The notes below the pieces were generated by a model that saw only the letters and a program-made list of their open reading frames with translations, did not search any database and had not been told where the DNA came from. Positions 40,779-50,211 of a stretch of 64,000 nucleotides of DNA are shown in pieces (position 1 is the stretch's first letter; every line of letters begins with the position of its first letter). The stretch is from Leyella stercorea (lineage in GTDB: Bacteria > Bacteroidota > Bacteroidia > Bacteroidales > Bacteroidaceae): positions 30,498 to 94,497 of the forward strand of contig NZ_JAHQUY010000003.1 of assembly GCF_019052365.1 (NCBI RefSeq). The letters are read 5' to 3'. A program made the position numbers and the translations under genes.

Positions 40779-41531
40779 ATGACTAAAGAGAAAGAAATAT
40801 TCAAGCGCGCCGAACTGCTCATGGGCGAAGACGTGATGGAGGCGTTGGCGTCGAAGCGTGTCATCGTCTTCGGTGTGGGCGGCGTAGGCAGCTGGTGTGT
40901 CGAGTGTCTTGTGCGCTCGGGCATACGCCATATCACGATAGTCGACTGCGACTGCGTGTGCGCCTCGAACGTAAACCGCCAGCTGATGGCTACGTCTGCC
41001 ACAATAGGACGCGTGAAGGTGGAGGCGCTGCGCGAACGTCTGCTCGAGATAAACCCCGACTGTGAGGTCACGGCTCTGCAGAAGATGTACACCGACGAGA
41101 CTGCAGCCGAGTTCCATCTCGAAGAGTACGACTATATCATCGATGCTATCGACTCGCTGAAGGACAAGGTGTCGCTCATAATGCGTGCCTGCGAGACCAA
41201 TGCCGTGTTCTTCTCGTCAATGGGCGCTGCGTTGAAGATGGATTCTACGCAAATACGCGTGACTGAGTTCTGGAAGGTGCGCGGCTGTCCGCTCGGATCG
41301 GCGCTGCGCAAGCGCATGAAGCGCGCAGGTTTGAAACCGGCGCACAAGTTCCAGTGCGTATACAGCGAGGAACTGCTTGACAATCGTGGTAGCGACACAG
41401 GTAACGACCCCTGCCTGATACAGAAGGCGCAGACAAATGGTTCGATGGCGCACATCACGGCAATATTCGGCTTCACGATAGCCGGACTTGTGCTTAAAGA
41501 TGTGTATCAGAAGACACTTGGCAAGCTGTAA
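40779..41531 (+). CDS. tcdA: ThiF/TcdA-family protein (t6A dehydratase-like)
   Basis: TcdA (CsdL) activates tRNA N6-threonylcarbamoyladenosine to its cyclic form ct6A with ATP. The 250-residue protein has the E1-like fold: VIVFGVGGVGSWCVECLVRSGI (ATP-binding glycine loop), IVDCDCVCASNVNRQ, TIGRVKVEALRERL, DYIIDAIDSLKDKVSLI and the C-terminal FGFTIAGLVLKDV. It follows mrp by 62 bp; that gap holds two copies of TGAACGTACAA (40723-40733 and 40749-40759). ThiF or MoeB are alternatives, but the lack of thiamine or molybdopterin neighbours and the length favour TcdA. Confidence 0.88.
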   Translation: MTKEKEIFKRAELLMGEDVMEALASKRVIVFGVGGVGSWCVECLVRSGIRHITIVDCDCVCASNVNRQLMATSATIGRVKVEALRERLLEINPDCEVTALQKMYTDETAAEFHLEEYDYIIDAIDSLKDKVSLIMRACETNAVFFSSMGAALKMDSTQIRVTEFWKVRGCPLGSALRKRMKRAGLKPAHKFQCVYSEELLDNRGSDTGNDPCLIQKAQTNGSMAHITAIFGFTIAGLVLKDVYQKTLGKL

Positions 41532-41580
41532 TACAATAAAACAACGAAAAAAGAGTTATTTAAAGAAAACAATATTGACA

Positions 41581-44199
41581 ATGAAGAAATACGTTATTTA
41601 TCTGTTTCTGTTCATGTTCCTGCCGTTGGCTGCCATGGCACAGTCGTCGATGACCGACCAGCAGGTGATGCAGTACATCGTGAAGGAACACAACTCAGGT
41701 AAGTCGCAGTCGGAGATTGTGACCAAGCTTATGCAGCGTGGTGTGGACATCTCGCAGATTCGCCGCGTGCGCAACAAGTACGAACGCCAGATGAAGCAGG
41801 GCGGATTGGGTAATGTGTCGGACAACACGACGGGCAAGGACGAGTCGCGTCTGCGTACCAACAACGGCAATCCGCGCGAACTGACAAAGCGTGACGACTA
41901 TGGCAAGGAGGCTACGCAGAAGGCTTCGCAGTATTCGAGCATGCGCCTGAAGGCAGAACGCGACCGCAAGTACAAGAACACCTACGACGAGACCGATGAG
42001 GAGTTTATGGACTATCAGCGCGAGATGTTCGAGCTTGTGCCCGATACAGCGCAGATGCTTGAGCAGCTGCTTGCTGAGCGCGACGCTCTGAAGAAGAAAG
42101 TGTTCGGACGCGACATCTTCAACAACCAGGAACTCTCGTTCGAGCCGAACATGAACATCGCTACACCGCAGAGCTACGTTCTCGGTCCGGGCGATGCTGT
42201 CTTCGTTGATATCTACGGCGCTTCGCAGAAGTCGGAGCAGTGCACCGTGTCGCCTGAGGGCGAGATAACCATCGAAGGTTTCGGACCCGTACATGTTGGC
42301 GGACTTACAGTTGATCAGGCTAACAGACGCCTTCGCTCTACGCTTGGCGCACGCTATAGCAGTTCGAAGGTAAAGCTGTCGGTAGGTCAGACACGCACTA
42401 TCATTGTTAACGTGATGGGCGAGGTGAAGACACCTGGTACCTACACACTCTCGGCTTTCGCTACTGTCTTCCACGCCCTCTATATGGCTGGCGGCACAAA
42501 CGACATCGGTACGCTCCGTAATATCAAGGTATATCGCAACAACCGTCTTATAACAACCGTCGACATCTACGACTATATCCTCAACGGAAAGCTCACGGGC
42601 AATGTGCGTCTCGCCGACAACGACGTGGTTGTTGTAGGTCCGTACGACTGTCTTGTGAACGTGACGGGTAAGGTGAAGCGTCCTATGTTCTACGAGATGA
42701 AACCCAACGAGTCGATCGCTTCGTTGCTGAAATACACGGGCGGTTTCACTGGCGACGCTTACAAGAAGGCCGTGCGTGTGAACCGTAAGAACGGAAAGGA
42801 ATACTCGGCATATAACGTGGAGGAGTTCGACTTTGCGAGCTTCCATGTAGCCGACGGCGACTCTGTGTCTGTTGACTCAATCATGGCACGCTACGCCAAC
42901 ACCGTTGAGGTGAAGGGAGCTGTGTTCCGTCCGGGTATGTATAACCTCGGCGAGCAGGTGAACAGCGTACGTTCGCTCATCGAGCACGCCGACGGTGTTA
43001 CAGAAGATGCTATCACTTCGCGTGCCGTGATGCACCGCATGAAGGCAGACCGCACTCTTGAGGTGGTCAGCGTAGACATCGAGGGCATTATGAGCGGTCG
43101 TGTAGCCGACATCCCATTGAAGGAGAACGACGTGCTCTTTGTGGCTACCAAGACAGAGAAGATGTCCGACCGAACGCTCACGATACGTGGCGAGGTGCAG
43201 TATCCCGGTGTATATAAGTACGCCGACAACGAGACTGTTGAGGACTTCATCATACAGGCTGGCGGTCTCACCGACAAGGCGTCGCTCATGAACGTGAGCA
43301 TTAGCCGACGTGTGAGCGACCCGAAGGCGTTGCGTCCAGACAGCGTCATCGCAAAGACATTCAACGTGGCGCTGAAAGACAACTTTGCTGTTGACGGCGA
43401 CCGCACGCTGACGCTCATGCCCTTCGACGAAGTGTACGTAATGCGCTCGCCGGGCTACACCGAGCAGCAGAACGTGTCGGTAGAAGGCGAGGTGCTCTTC
43501 GCCGGAACCTACGCTCTGGAGCGCAACAACACACGCTTGAGCGACCTCTTCAAGAAGTCGGGCGGCTCGAACGGACTCGCTTATATCAAGGGTGCGCGAC
43601 TCATGCGCAAGGCTAACGAAACAGAAAAGGCACGTATGGAGGCCGTACTGAAGATGCAGCAGGAGGAACAGAAGAAGAACCTTTTGCAGCTCTCGGCAAG
43701 TGCAAACAACGCCGCAGCTCTGCAGTCTACAGCCCAGGACGCTACAAAGGCCAACATCGAGAAGTTCCAGGTGCCCGACGAGTATCCCGTAGGTATCGAC
43801 CTTGCTGAGGCTATGAAGAATCCGGGCTCTGACGCCGACCTCGTATTGCGCGACGGCGACCGCCTTATTGTGCCGCAGTATAACGGAACGGTGAAGGTGA
43901 ACGGAGCTGTGATGTACGCCAATACCGTGGCTTACGAGCGCGGAAAGCGTGCTGGCTACTACATCGACCAGGCAGGCGGCTACGCTTCAGACGCCGTTAA
44001 GGGCCGTGCATACATTATATATATGAACGGCAAGGTGTCGAAGCTGAGTCACGGAGCGAAGGTGCAGCCGGGCTGCGAGATTGTGGTGCCTGCTAAGCTG
44101 AAGCGCAAGATGTCAGCTGCCGAGATGATGAGTATGGGATCGAGCATGTCGTCAATCGCTGCGATGATCGCTACAATCAGTAACATCATTACGAAGTAA
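41581..44199 (+). CDS. Wza-like polysaccharide export protein with SLBB repeats
   Basis: From the ATG at 41581 the protein has 872 residues with a signal peptide (MKKYVIYLFLFMFLPLAAMA), a helical N-terminal extension with coiled-coil character, a Poly_export domain starting near residue 197 (QSYVLGPGDAVFVDIYG) and then a series of SLBB domains (VNVMGEVKTPGTYTLSAFATV, VEVKGAVFRPGMYN, LTIRGEVQYPGVYK, VSVEGEVLFAGTYAL, VKVNGAVMYANTVAY). It probably forms the outer-membrane exit of the polysaccharide system. It is about twice the size of E. coli Wza, which is common in Bacteroidota. A start at 41488 would run into the upstream gene and is rejected. Confidence 0.93.
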   Translation: MKKYVIYLFLFMFLPLAAMAQSSMTDQQVMQYIVKEHNSGKSQSEIVTKLMQRGVDISQIRRVRNKYERQMKQGGLGNVSDNTTGKDESRLRTNNGNPRELTKRDDYGKEATQKASQYSSMRLKAERDRKYKNTYDETDEEFMDYQREMFELVPDTAQMLEQLLAERDALKKKVFGRDIFNNQELSFEPNMNIATPQSYVLGPGDAVFVDIYGASQKSEQCTVSPEGEITIEGFGPVHVGGLTVDQANRRLRSTLGARYSSSKVKLSVGQTRTIIVNVMGEVKTPGTYTLSAFATVFHALYMAGGTNDIGTLRNIKVYRNNRLITTVDIYDYILNGKLTGNVRLADNDVVVVGPYDCLVNVTGKVKRPMFYEMKPNESIASLLKYTGGFTGDAYKKAVRVNRKNGKEYSAYNVEEFDFASFHVADGDSVSVDSIMARYANTVEVKGAVFRPGMYNLGEQVNSVRSLIEHADGVTEDAITSRAVMHRMKADRTLEVVSVDIEGIMSGRVADIPLKENDVLFVATKTEKMSDRTLTIRGEVQYPGVYKYADNETVEDFIIQAGGLTDKASLMNVSISRRVSDPKALRPDSVIAKTFNVALKDNFAVDGDRTLTLMPFDEVYVMRSPGYTEQQNVSVEGEVLFAGTYALERNNTRLSDLFKKSGGSNGLAYIKGARLMRKANETEKARMEAVLKMQQEEQKKNLLQLSASANNAAALQSTAQDATKANIEKFQVPDEYPVGIDLAEAMKNPGSDADLVLRDGDRLIVPQYNGTVKVNGAVMYANTVAYERGKRAGYYIDQAGGYASDAVKGRAYIIYMNGKVSKLSHGAKVQPGCEIVVPAKLKRKMSAAEMMSMGSSMSSIAAMIATISNIITK

Positions 44200-44218
44200 G
44201 GTCTGAGAAAGATATCAG

Positions 44219-44248
44219 TTCTGAGAATCCCATCGCGGATTCTCAGAA
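44219..44248. other. 12-bp perfect hairpin in the Wza-Wzz gap
   Basis: The arms TTCTGAGAATCC and GGATTCTCAGAA pair around CATCGC. No T-run follows, so it is not a classical terminator. The following bases hold a near-repeat ACAGATTGTACAG / ACAGATTGTATAG. It may be a transcript-stability or processing element within the operon. Confidence 0.5.
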
Positions 44249-44309
44249 CGTAAATAAACAGATTGTACAGAGAATTATACAAACAGATTGTATAGAATAA
44301 CATATAACA

Positions 44310-45368
44310 ATGAGCGAACAAAAGAAAGACGTGATTGACCTCGTAGAGGTGTTCAAGTTGCTTAAGTCGAAGAAGAAGGTTTTCTTCATCGTTCTGCCGA
44401 TAGTGTTTGTGCTGTCGTGCCTATATATCTTTCCACAACCACGCTACTACCGTTGTAACGTGACGCTGGCGCCGGAGGCAACGAGCGAGAATATAGCCGG
44501 CGGACTCTCGTCGCTTGCTTCCCAGTTCGGCGTAAACCTCGGCGGTTCTTCGCAGGACGCCATCTATCCATTGCTCTATCCTGAGTTGGTCGAGTCGAAC
44601 GAGTTTATTATCGGTCTGCTTGGCATCAAGGTGACAACGATGGACAAGAGCCTGAGCACCGACTACTACACATATATGCGCAAGCATCAGGAGAAGAACC
44701 CGATAACGGCTCCGTTCAAGTATGTGATGCGCAAGGTTACTTCTTGCTTCAAGAAGAAGGAAAACACGAAAGGCTTGCGCAGCGGTGCGCAGATGGATCC
44801 GTTCCGTATGTCGGAGAGAGACTCAAAATTGCTTGATGAAATAAAAAGTAATATCAGTTGCGATGTAGACAAGAAAACGGAGGTGATAACCATAAAGGTA
44901 GAAGCACAGGACCCGCTTGTCTGCGCTACGATGGCAGACTCGGTGCGTGTGCATCTTCAGGACTTCATCACACGCTACCGCACCAACAAGGCGCGCGTAG
45001 ACGTTGAGCACTACGAGAAGCTCGCCGTAAAGTCGAAGAAGGAGTACGAATACTGCGCACAGATATACAGCGCCTACTGCGATGCCAACCAGGACGTTAT
45101 GCTGCAGTCGTTCCTCTCGAAGCGCGACGAACTGGAGAACGAGATGCAGCTGAAGTTCAACACCTACAGCGCCATGCGCACACAGCTTGAAGCCATGCGC
45201 GCCAAGCTCCAGGAGAAGACTCCGGCGTTCACGACGTTGCAGTGTGCAACCGTGCCGGTGAAGCCAGCCGGTCCGAAGCGCATCATCTTCATACTTGGTA
45301 TGTGCTTCCTTGCCACATTCGTCACAGCCTTGTGGCTTGCGCGCAAGCAGCTCTTTACAAAAGCATAA
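44310..45368 (+). CDS. Wzz-type chain length regulator
   Basis: The 352-residue protein has an N-terminal membrane helix (VFFIVLPIVFVLSCLYIFP, residues about 30-48), a periplasmic domain with coiled-coil segments, and a second helix near the C-terminus (IIFILGMCFLATFVTALWL). This is the two-helix architecture of Wzz polymerisation regulators that set polysaccharide length. It lacks the cytoplasmic tyrosine-kinase domain of Wzc. It lies between the Wza-like gene and the Wzy-like gene. Confidence 0.9.
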   Translation: MSEQKKDVIDLVEVFKLLKSKKKVFFIVLPIVFVLSCLYIFPQPRYYRCNVTLAPEATSENIAGGLSSLASQFGVNLGGSSQDAIYPLLYPELVESNEFIIGLLGIKVTTMDKSLSTDYYTYMRKHQEKNPITAPFKYVMRKVTSCFKKKENTKGLRSGAQMDPFRMSERDSKLLDEIKSNISCDVDKKTEVITIKVEAQDPLVCATMADSVRVHLQDFITRYRTNKARVDVEHYEKLAVKSKKEYEYCAQIYSAYCDANQDVMLQSFLSKRDELENEMQLKFNTYSAMRTQLEAMRAKLQEKTPAFTTLQCATVPVKPAGPKRIIFILGMCFLATFVTALWLARKQLFTKA

Positions 45369-45425
45369 ACATAAGGGGAGGCGCATCGTCGCCTTCCCAT
45401 TTATTTATTAAAAGGAGAACCATAA

Positions 45426-46664
45426 ATGTCGCTGTTCCGTTTAAAGCGAATACCACTATATTTCGACAAAGTGTCCACTCGCGTCAGTCTGCATGACATG
45501 ACGCTATTGCCGTTTATGATGATATTCTTCGTTGTGTTGAATGTCACCATTTCGCTGTCAGAACTCAAGATGCCGGCGCTTTCGTATGGTGTTTTAGCAA
45601 TTAACCTTGTCAGTTTTCTGTTTATGCTGGCGTTAGTTGCGCGTGAAAAGGAAATGTCGCAATACGGCTTTCTCAATTTCCTGTATCTTTTTATTCTTAT
45701 CGGACTAACCGTAGTAAATGTCAACGACATCCGCAATGCCATTTACAACAGTGTCTTCATCTGGCTCATGTTGCTCATCATGCGTTATTACCGTCATCGC
45801 ATGGATATGGTGATAAAGTGCTTCACCGTAGCTTTCACGGTCTGTGTGTGGATTAACTTTGTCCACCTCGTGACGCATCCGCTTCTTTGGCTTGTTGACG
45901 ACTATAAGGACGCGACGGGCTATCTGTTCGGCAATAACTACAATCAGATGGGATGCCGAATGATGGTGGCGTTGGCAAGTAATGTCCTTTGTCTGCGTTA
46001 TTCACGCATCTGGCTCATCAACTTTATTGCCCTTGCCATTGTCATTATAGCTTCGTTGGCGATGGTAGGTTCGATGACATCCCTATCGATGATTCTCGTT
46101 TTTCTTGTTTGCTGTCTGCTGCCGACGTCCAAGTTGCGGATGACTGCCATATGTGGACTGTTCGTCGTCTTTCTGCTCTTCCAGATATTTGTGGTGTTCA
46201 ACGGACGCGGACTTGAGAACAACGGGCTTGCGGTATACATCGTGGAGGATGTGCTGAAGAAGGACCTTACCTTCACTTACCGTACACACATGTGGGAAAG
46301 CGCCCTGAAGATAATAGAAGAGTCGCCCATCTGGGGTTGGGGATTCGCCGATGCCGACTGGTTCAAGGCCAATATGTCGGCCTTCGCCATCGGTCCTCAC
46401 AACTATATTCTCTCCATCCTCATACATGGCGGAGTGATATTGCTGAGCATATATATAATGATATGCAGCAAGGTGGTGAAGACCATTATGCCGTATCTGA
46501 AGATAAAGAACATGCAGCTGCTGCTTCTGGCTGTGGCATGTCTTTGGGTTATGTCTCTCTTTGAGATGTATCCGTACACCATTATGTTTTACGCCCTCGC
46601 CTTACTCTATTATTCGCATTACGTCTATGCAGATGCGGACAAGAGCAATCTGACGACAGTATGA
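45426..46664 (+). CDS. Wzy-like O-antigen/capsule polymerase
   Basis: The 412-residue protein has about ten to eleven membrane helices and the Wzy_C-type region TFTYRTHMWESALKIIEESPIWGWGFADADW followed by FAIGPHNYILSILIHGGVILL, which lies in the large periplasmic loop and next helix. It therefore probably polymerises repeat units in the periplasm, working with the flippase that follows and with Wzz. Polymerases vary greatly in sequence, and the call rests on this motif, the topology and the context. Confidence 0.88.
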   Translation: MSLFRLKRIPLYFDKVSTRVSLHDMTLLPFMMIFFVVLNVTISLSELKMPALSYGVLAINLVSFLFMLALVAREKEMSQYGFLNFLYLFILIGLTVVNVNDIRNAIYNSVFIWLMLLIMRYYRHRMDMVIKCFTVAFTVCVWINFVHLVTHPLLWLVDDYKDATGYLFGNNYNQMGCRMMVALASNVLCLRYSRIWLINFIALAIVIIASLAMVGSMTSLSMILVFLVCCLLPTSKLRMTAICGLFVVFLLFQIFVVFNGRGLENNGLAVYIVEDVLKKDLTFTYRTHMWESALKIIEESPIWGWGFADADWFKANMSAFAIGPHNYILSILIHGGVILLSIYIMICSKVVKTIMPYLKIKNMQLLLLAVACLWVMSLFEMYPYTIMFYALALLYYSHYVYADADKSNLTTV

Positions 46665-46683
46665 AAATAAAAACCACTTGAAG

Positions 46684-48192
46684 ATGCAGGAAAATACAAA
46701 CAAATCGATAGCGGTAAACTCGCTCATACTTTACATCCGACTTGCCATTATATCCATCAGCGGACTGCTCTACACGCGTTTCAGTCTGCAGGCATTGGGT
46801 ATAAGCGACTACGGACTGTATTCGGTCATTGCCTGCATCATCACCTTCATAAGTATCATCAACACCATCATGGTGACCACCTCCAATCGTTTCATCGCCA
46901 TTGCCATCGGCAAGAACGATCAGGAGGAGGTGTGCCGTCAGTTCAACGTGAACCTTGTTATACATGTGCTCATAGCCTTGCTGACCGTGGCGATAGCTTT
47001 GCCCGCCGGACATTGGTATATCATGCACCATGTCTGCTATGACGGCGACATGCAGACCGTGCTGCGCGTGTTCGATGTATCCATCGTGGCTGCGGCGATG
47101 TCGTTCATCGGCGTGCCCTATAACGGACTGCTCATAGCCCGCGAGCGCTTCCTCGTGTTCTGCTCAACGGATGTGGCTATGAGTCTTTTCAAGCTTTTCT
47201 TCACTTATCTGCTCATCGATCATTTCGAGCATAAGCTGATCATCTATACCTACGTGATGGCATTCATGACCGCCTTCCCCACGGTGGTGTTCTTCGCCTA
47301 TTGCCGCAGGCAGTTTGCAGCCATCACCCGCTTTGTCTTTGTGCGTGAGTGGCGCAAATACTATGATGTGCTTAATTTCTCTATAGGTATAGGCATCGGA
47401 GCCATAGCCACAATCGGCAAGGCTCAGGGTGGTGCGCTCATCATCAACATGTTCTTCAGCACCACGATGAACGCCGGACTTGCCGTAGCCAATTCCGTCG
47501 GAACCATACTTCAGACATTCGCCAACAACGCGCAGAAACCCATCTCGCCGCAGATTGTGAAGAACTATGCTGCAGGCAATCTTGACCGCTGCACGTCGCT
47601 GGTCTGTCTGGCTTCCAAAGCCACTTACCTCTCAATGTTCTTCGTCTCCATTCCCTTCATCCTTGCGCCGGAAGTGATCTTCGGCTTGTGGTTGAAGGAG
47701 GTGCCGCCGTATGCCATAACGTTCACCCATCTGCTCATTGTCGACATCCTGATATTCTCCATTAATGCCGGTGTCAACGACTTCGTGTTTGCTACGGGAA
47801 AGATAAAGCTATATCAGATCATTGTCAATACATTGCTCGTCAGTTCCATTGTCGTAGGCTATCTGGCGATGCGCCGAGGCATGCCGCCTGAATATCTGTT
47901 CTATGTCTACATAGCCTTCTCGTTCCTTGTATTCTTGGTGCGTCCGTTCATCATTGTCCGCATCACGAAGTTCGATGTATGGGCTCTTGTGCGCGGTTCG
48001 TACGTTCCGGTGCTTCTGATAACGCTTCTTTTCGTTCCGACGCTCTGTCTGAAACAGGTGATAGGGCCTATATCGAGCGTTGCGGTGGCTTATGCTTACT
48101 TCGTCCTGCTGCTTTACGTCATCGGACTGCGCAAGAACGAACGCAACTACGTTAACTCCCTTATACGAAACAAATTGCTTCGTAAACACTGA
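46684..48192 (+). CDS. Wzx-like polysaccharide flippase
   Basis: The 502-residue protein has about 12-14 membrane helices and belongs to the MATE/MOP-type polysaccharide transporter family (VNSLILYIRLAIISISGLLYTRFSLQALGISDYGLYSVI at the start). It should move lipid-linked repeat units from the inner to the outer face of the inner membrane. The ATG at 46684 gives the best start; an in-frame TTG six bases upstream is less likely. The stop of the Wzy-like gene lies 19 bp before it. Confidence 0.9.
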   Translation: MQENTNKSIAVNSLILYIRLAIISISGLLYTRFSLQALGISDYGLYSVIACIITFISIINTIMVTTSNRFIAIAIGKNDQEEVCRQFNVNLVIHVLIALLTVAIALPAGHWYIMHHVCYDGDMQTVLRVFDVSIVAAAMSFIGVPYNGLLIARERFLVFCSTDVAMSLFKLFFTYLLIDHFEHKLIIYTYVMAFMTAFPTVVFFAYCRRQFAAITRFVFVREWRKYYDVLNFSIGIGIGAIATIGKAQGGALIINMFFSTTMNAGLAVANSVGTILQTFANNAQKPISPQIVKNYAAGNLDRCTSLVCLASKATYLSMFFVSIPFILAPEVIFGLWLKEVPPYAITFTHLLIVDILIFSINAGVNDFVFATGKIKLYQIIVNTLLVSSIVVGYLAMRRGMPPEYLFYVYIAFSFLVFLVRPFIIVRITKFDVWALVRGSYVPVLLITLLFVPTLCLKQVIGPISSVAVAYAYFVLLLYVIGLRKNERNYVNSLIRNKLLRKH

Positions 48193-48220
48193 TGTAAGAC
48201 CAATAAAATAGTATTATTAT

Positions 48221-48255
48221 AACGTCCGATACAATATTGTTCTGTATCGGGCGTT
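48221..48255. terminator. hairpin after the Wzx-like gene
   Basis: The arms AACGTCCGATACA and TGTATCGGGCGTT pair (one G-T), followed by TATATTAT. It may be a partial terminator within the polysaccharide locus, though the downstream genes show no promoter before 51309. Confidence 0.55.
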
Positions 48256-48290
48256 TATATTATATAATTCGCAATACTTAAAAGTCTATA

Positions 48291-49340
48291 ATGGAACCGC
48301 TCAGAACATCTCTCTCCATAATAATGCCCGTGTTCAATCATCGTGACGAAGTACGTACGATGATCGACAGCATACTCGCCAACGACTTTAACGCGTGGGA
48401 ACTTCTCGCCGTAGACGATGGTTCGGGCGAAGACACGCTGCAGCTGCTCGAAAGCTACGCTGCAGCCGACAGCCGCATACGCGTAGTAAGGCGCAGCCGA
48501 CAGCCGAAGGGTGCTCAGACCTGCCGCAATATCGGCTTGGAGATGGCGTGCGGAGAGTTCGTCATCGTCTTCGATTCCGACGACTATATAGCGCCCTACT
48601 GCCTGCGACAGCGTGTGGAGATGCTGCAGAAGCGTACCGACCTCGACTTTCTCGTGTTCCCTTCGGGCGTGTATGTAGACGAACGTTTCCTCACCGAGCC
48701 ACACCCTTACGCCTTCGGATTCCGCGTGGCGGAGGACGATGTGGCGCTGTTCGCCAGTCGCCGACTGCCGTTCATCGTATGGAACAACATCTACCGCACC
48801 GAGTCGCTGCGCCGCCACAACCTCACGTGGGATGTCAACCTGCTGTCTTTGCAGGACGCCGACTTTAACATATCAGCCATAGCCGCCGGACTGCGCTACG
48901 ACTATGCAGAGGCTCCGCAAGACTACGGCTACCGCATCATCACTACGTCTTCTATTTCAAAGAAGATAAACACACAGGCGCACGTAGACAGCCATGTGCG
49001 TGCCAACAGCCGCATGTACGACACGGTGCGTCGCATCGGAGGAAAGCGCTACGACCGTTCGCTCTACGACGGTATGTTGCGCATCTACAACTCGGGCATG
49101 ACTGGTAAGGGCATCAACCGCTCGCTCGCCGACGCGCTCGCCGACAGCGTGCGCAGCCGCAACCGCTCGCACAGCCGTCTGCTGAAGTTGCAGATATGTC
49201 TAACGCTACTGCTCCAGAAAATATTGCCGGCACGCCTCGCCCGCCAGTTGCCCGTAGCGGCATACCTGCTGCGAGAAGCACGTTGGCGCAAGAAGAAAAC
49301 AGCCATAATAAGCACACTCATCGAGGCGCAGAAACATTAA
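48291..49340 (+). CDS. family 2 glycosyltransferase
   Basis: The 349-residue protein has the GT-A fold of family 2: SLSIIMPVFNHRDEVRTMIDSILANDF, the nucleotide-sugar region LLAVDDGSGEDTL and the DxD-type motif VIVFDSDDYIAPYCL. The C-terminal region is basic and helical and may associate with the membrane. It should add one sugar of the repeat unit in the cytoplasm. Donor and acceptor cannot be told from the sequence. Confidence 0.9.
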   Translation: MEPLRTSLSIIMPVFNHRDEVRTMIDSILANDFNAWELLAVDDGSGEDTLQLLESYAAADSRIRVVRRSRQPKGAQTCRNIGLEMACGEFVIVFDSDDYIAPYCLRQRVEMLQKRTDLDFLVFPSGVYVDERFLTEPHPYAFGFRVAEDDVALFASRRLPFIVWNNIYRTESLRRHNLTWDVNLLSLQDADFNISAIAAGLRYDYAEAPQDYGYRIITTSSISKKINTQAHVDSHVRANSRMYDTVRRIGGKRYDRSLYDGMLRIYNSGMTGKGINRSLADALADSVRSRNRSHSRLLKLQICLTLLLQKILPARLARQLPVAAYLLREARWRKKKTAIISTLIEAQKH

Positions 49341-49349
49341 CGAAACAAT

Positions 49350-50186
49350 ATGGAAATAGCAATACTACTCTCTACATACAACGGTATGAACTATCTGGAG
49401 GAGCAGGTCGGCTCTATCATCGCGCAGACCTACACCGACTGGAAACTATACATACGCGACGACGCTTCTACCGACGCGACGGCAGCTCTCATCAAGCGGC
49501 TCGCCGACACCGACCCACGCATCATTGCCATGCCCTCCAGCGGCAACCTTGGAGCGAAGAAATCGTTCATGTGGATGCTGCGCAACGTGGAAGCCGACTA
49601 TTATATGTTTTGCGACCACGACGACGTGTGGCTCCCGCACAAGGTGGAGCTGACGCTGAAGCGCATGCACGAAGCCGAGGCTGAGCATAGCGGCAGTCCG
49701 GTCATCTCCTGCACCAACCTCAAGCTGGTGGATGCCAAGCTTAATGTCTTCGCCGAGTCTTATTGGAAGTTCCGCCACTATCCCATGTCGGTCTTCAACG
49801 ACAAGTACTATCATCTGTTCTACAACAATATGCCGGGCTGCACGATGATGCTCAACCGTGAGGCAAAGGCGGTCTGCTTCCCTTATTCAGATAAGATAGT
49901 GATGCACGATGCATGGTTTGCCACCGCCGTTCTGTGGAACAAGGGCTTCGTCGTAGCCGAGCCCGAGCCGCTTATGCTCTACCGCCAGCACGAGCACAAT
50001 GTAGTGGGAGCCAAGAAAACCCGCAGCCTGATGAAGCAGTTGAGCATGATAAGCGAACTGATGGCGAAGACCCGCGAGCAGCATCTCTCTACAGTCTCAC
50101 TGACGCACATGTCATTCACACGCTTTGTGATAATGAAGACATATTATCTTTTGCGTGAGCATCTATCAAATTTCTTCGAAAAGTAA
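49350..50186 (+). CDS. family 2 glycosyltransferase (rhamnosyltransferase-like)
   Basis: The 278-residue protein has the family 2 motif IAILLSTYNGMNYLEEQVGSIIAQTY, the segment IRDDASTDATAAL, a DxD-type motif MFCDHDDVWLPHKVE and the rhamnosyltransferase-like later part (ISCTNLKLVDAKLNVFAESYWKF, MLYRQHEHNVVGAKK). The HEHNVVG pattern is common in alpha-L-rhamnosyl- and related transferases, so a deoxyhexose donor is possible but unproven. It starts 9 bp after the previous glycosyltransferase. Confidence 0.88.
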   Translation: MEIAILLSTYNGMNYLEEQVGSIIAQTYTDWKLYIRDDASTDATAALIKRLADTDPRIIAMPSSGNLGAKKSFMWMLRNVEADYYMFCDHDDVWLPHKVELTLKRMHEAEAEHSGSPVISCTNLKLVDAKLNVFAESYWKFRHYPMSVFNDKYYHLFYNNMPGCTMMLNREAKAVCFPYSDKIVMHDAWFATAVLWNKGFVVAEPEPLMLYRQHEHNVVGAKKTRSLMKQLSMISELMAKTREQHLSTVSLTHMSFTRFVIMKTYYLLREHLSNFFEK

Positions 50187-50211
50187 ACCTGTTAACCTAA
50201 AACAAGCGAAT

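Noticed and set aside
41488..41580. Upstream start for the Wza-like gene
   Set aside because: It would overlap the tcdA gene and hide the signal peptide that begins at 41581.
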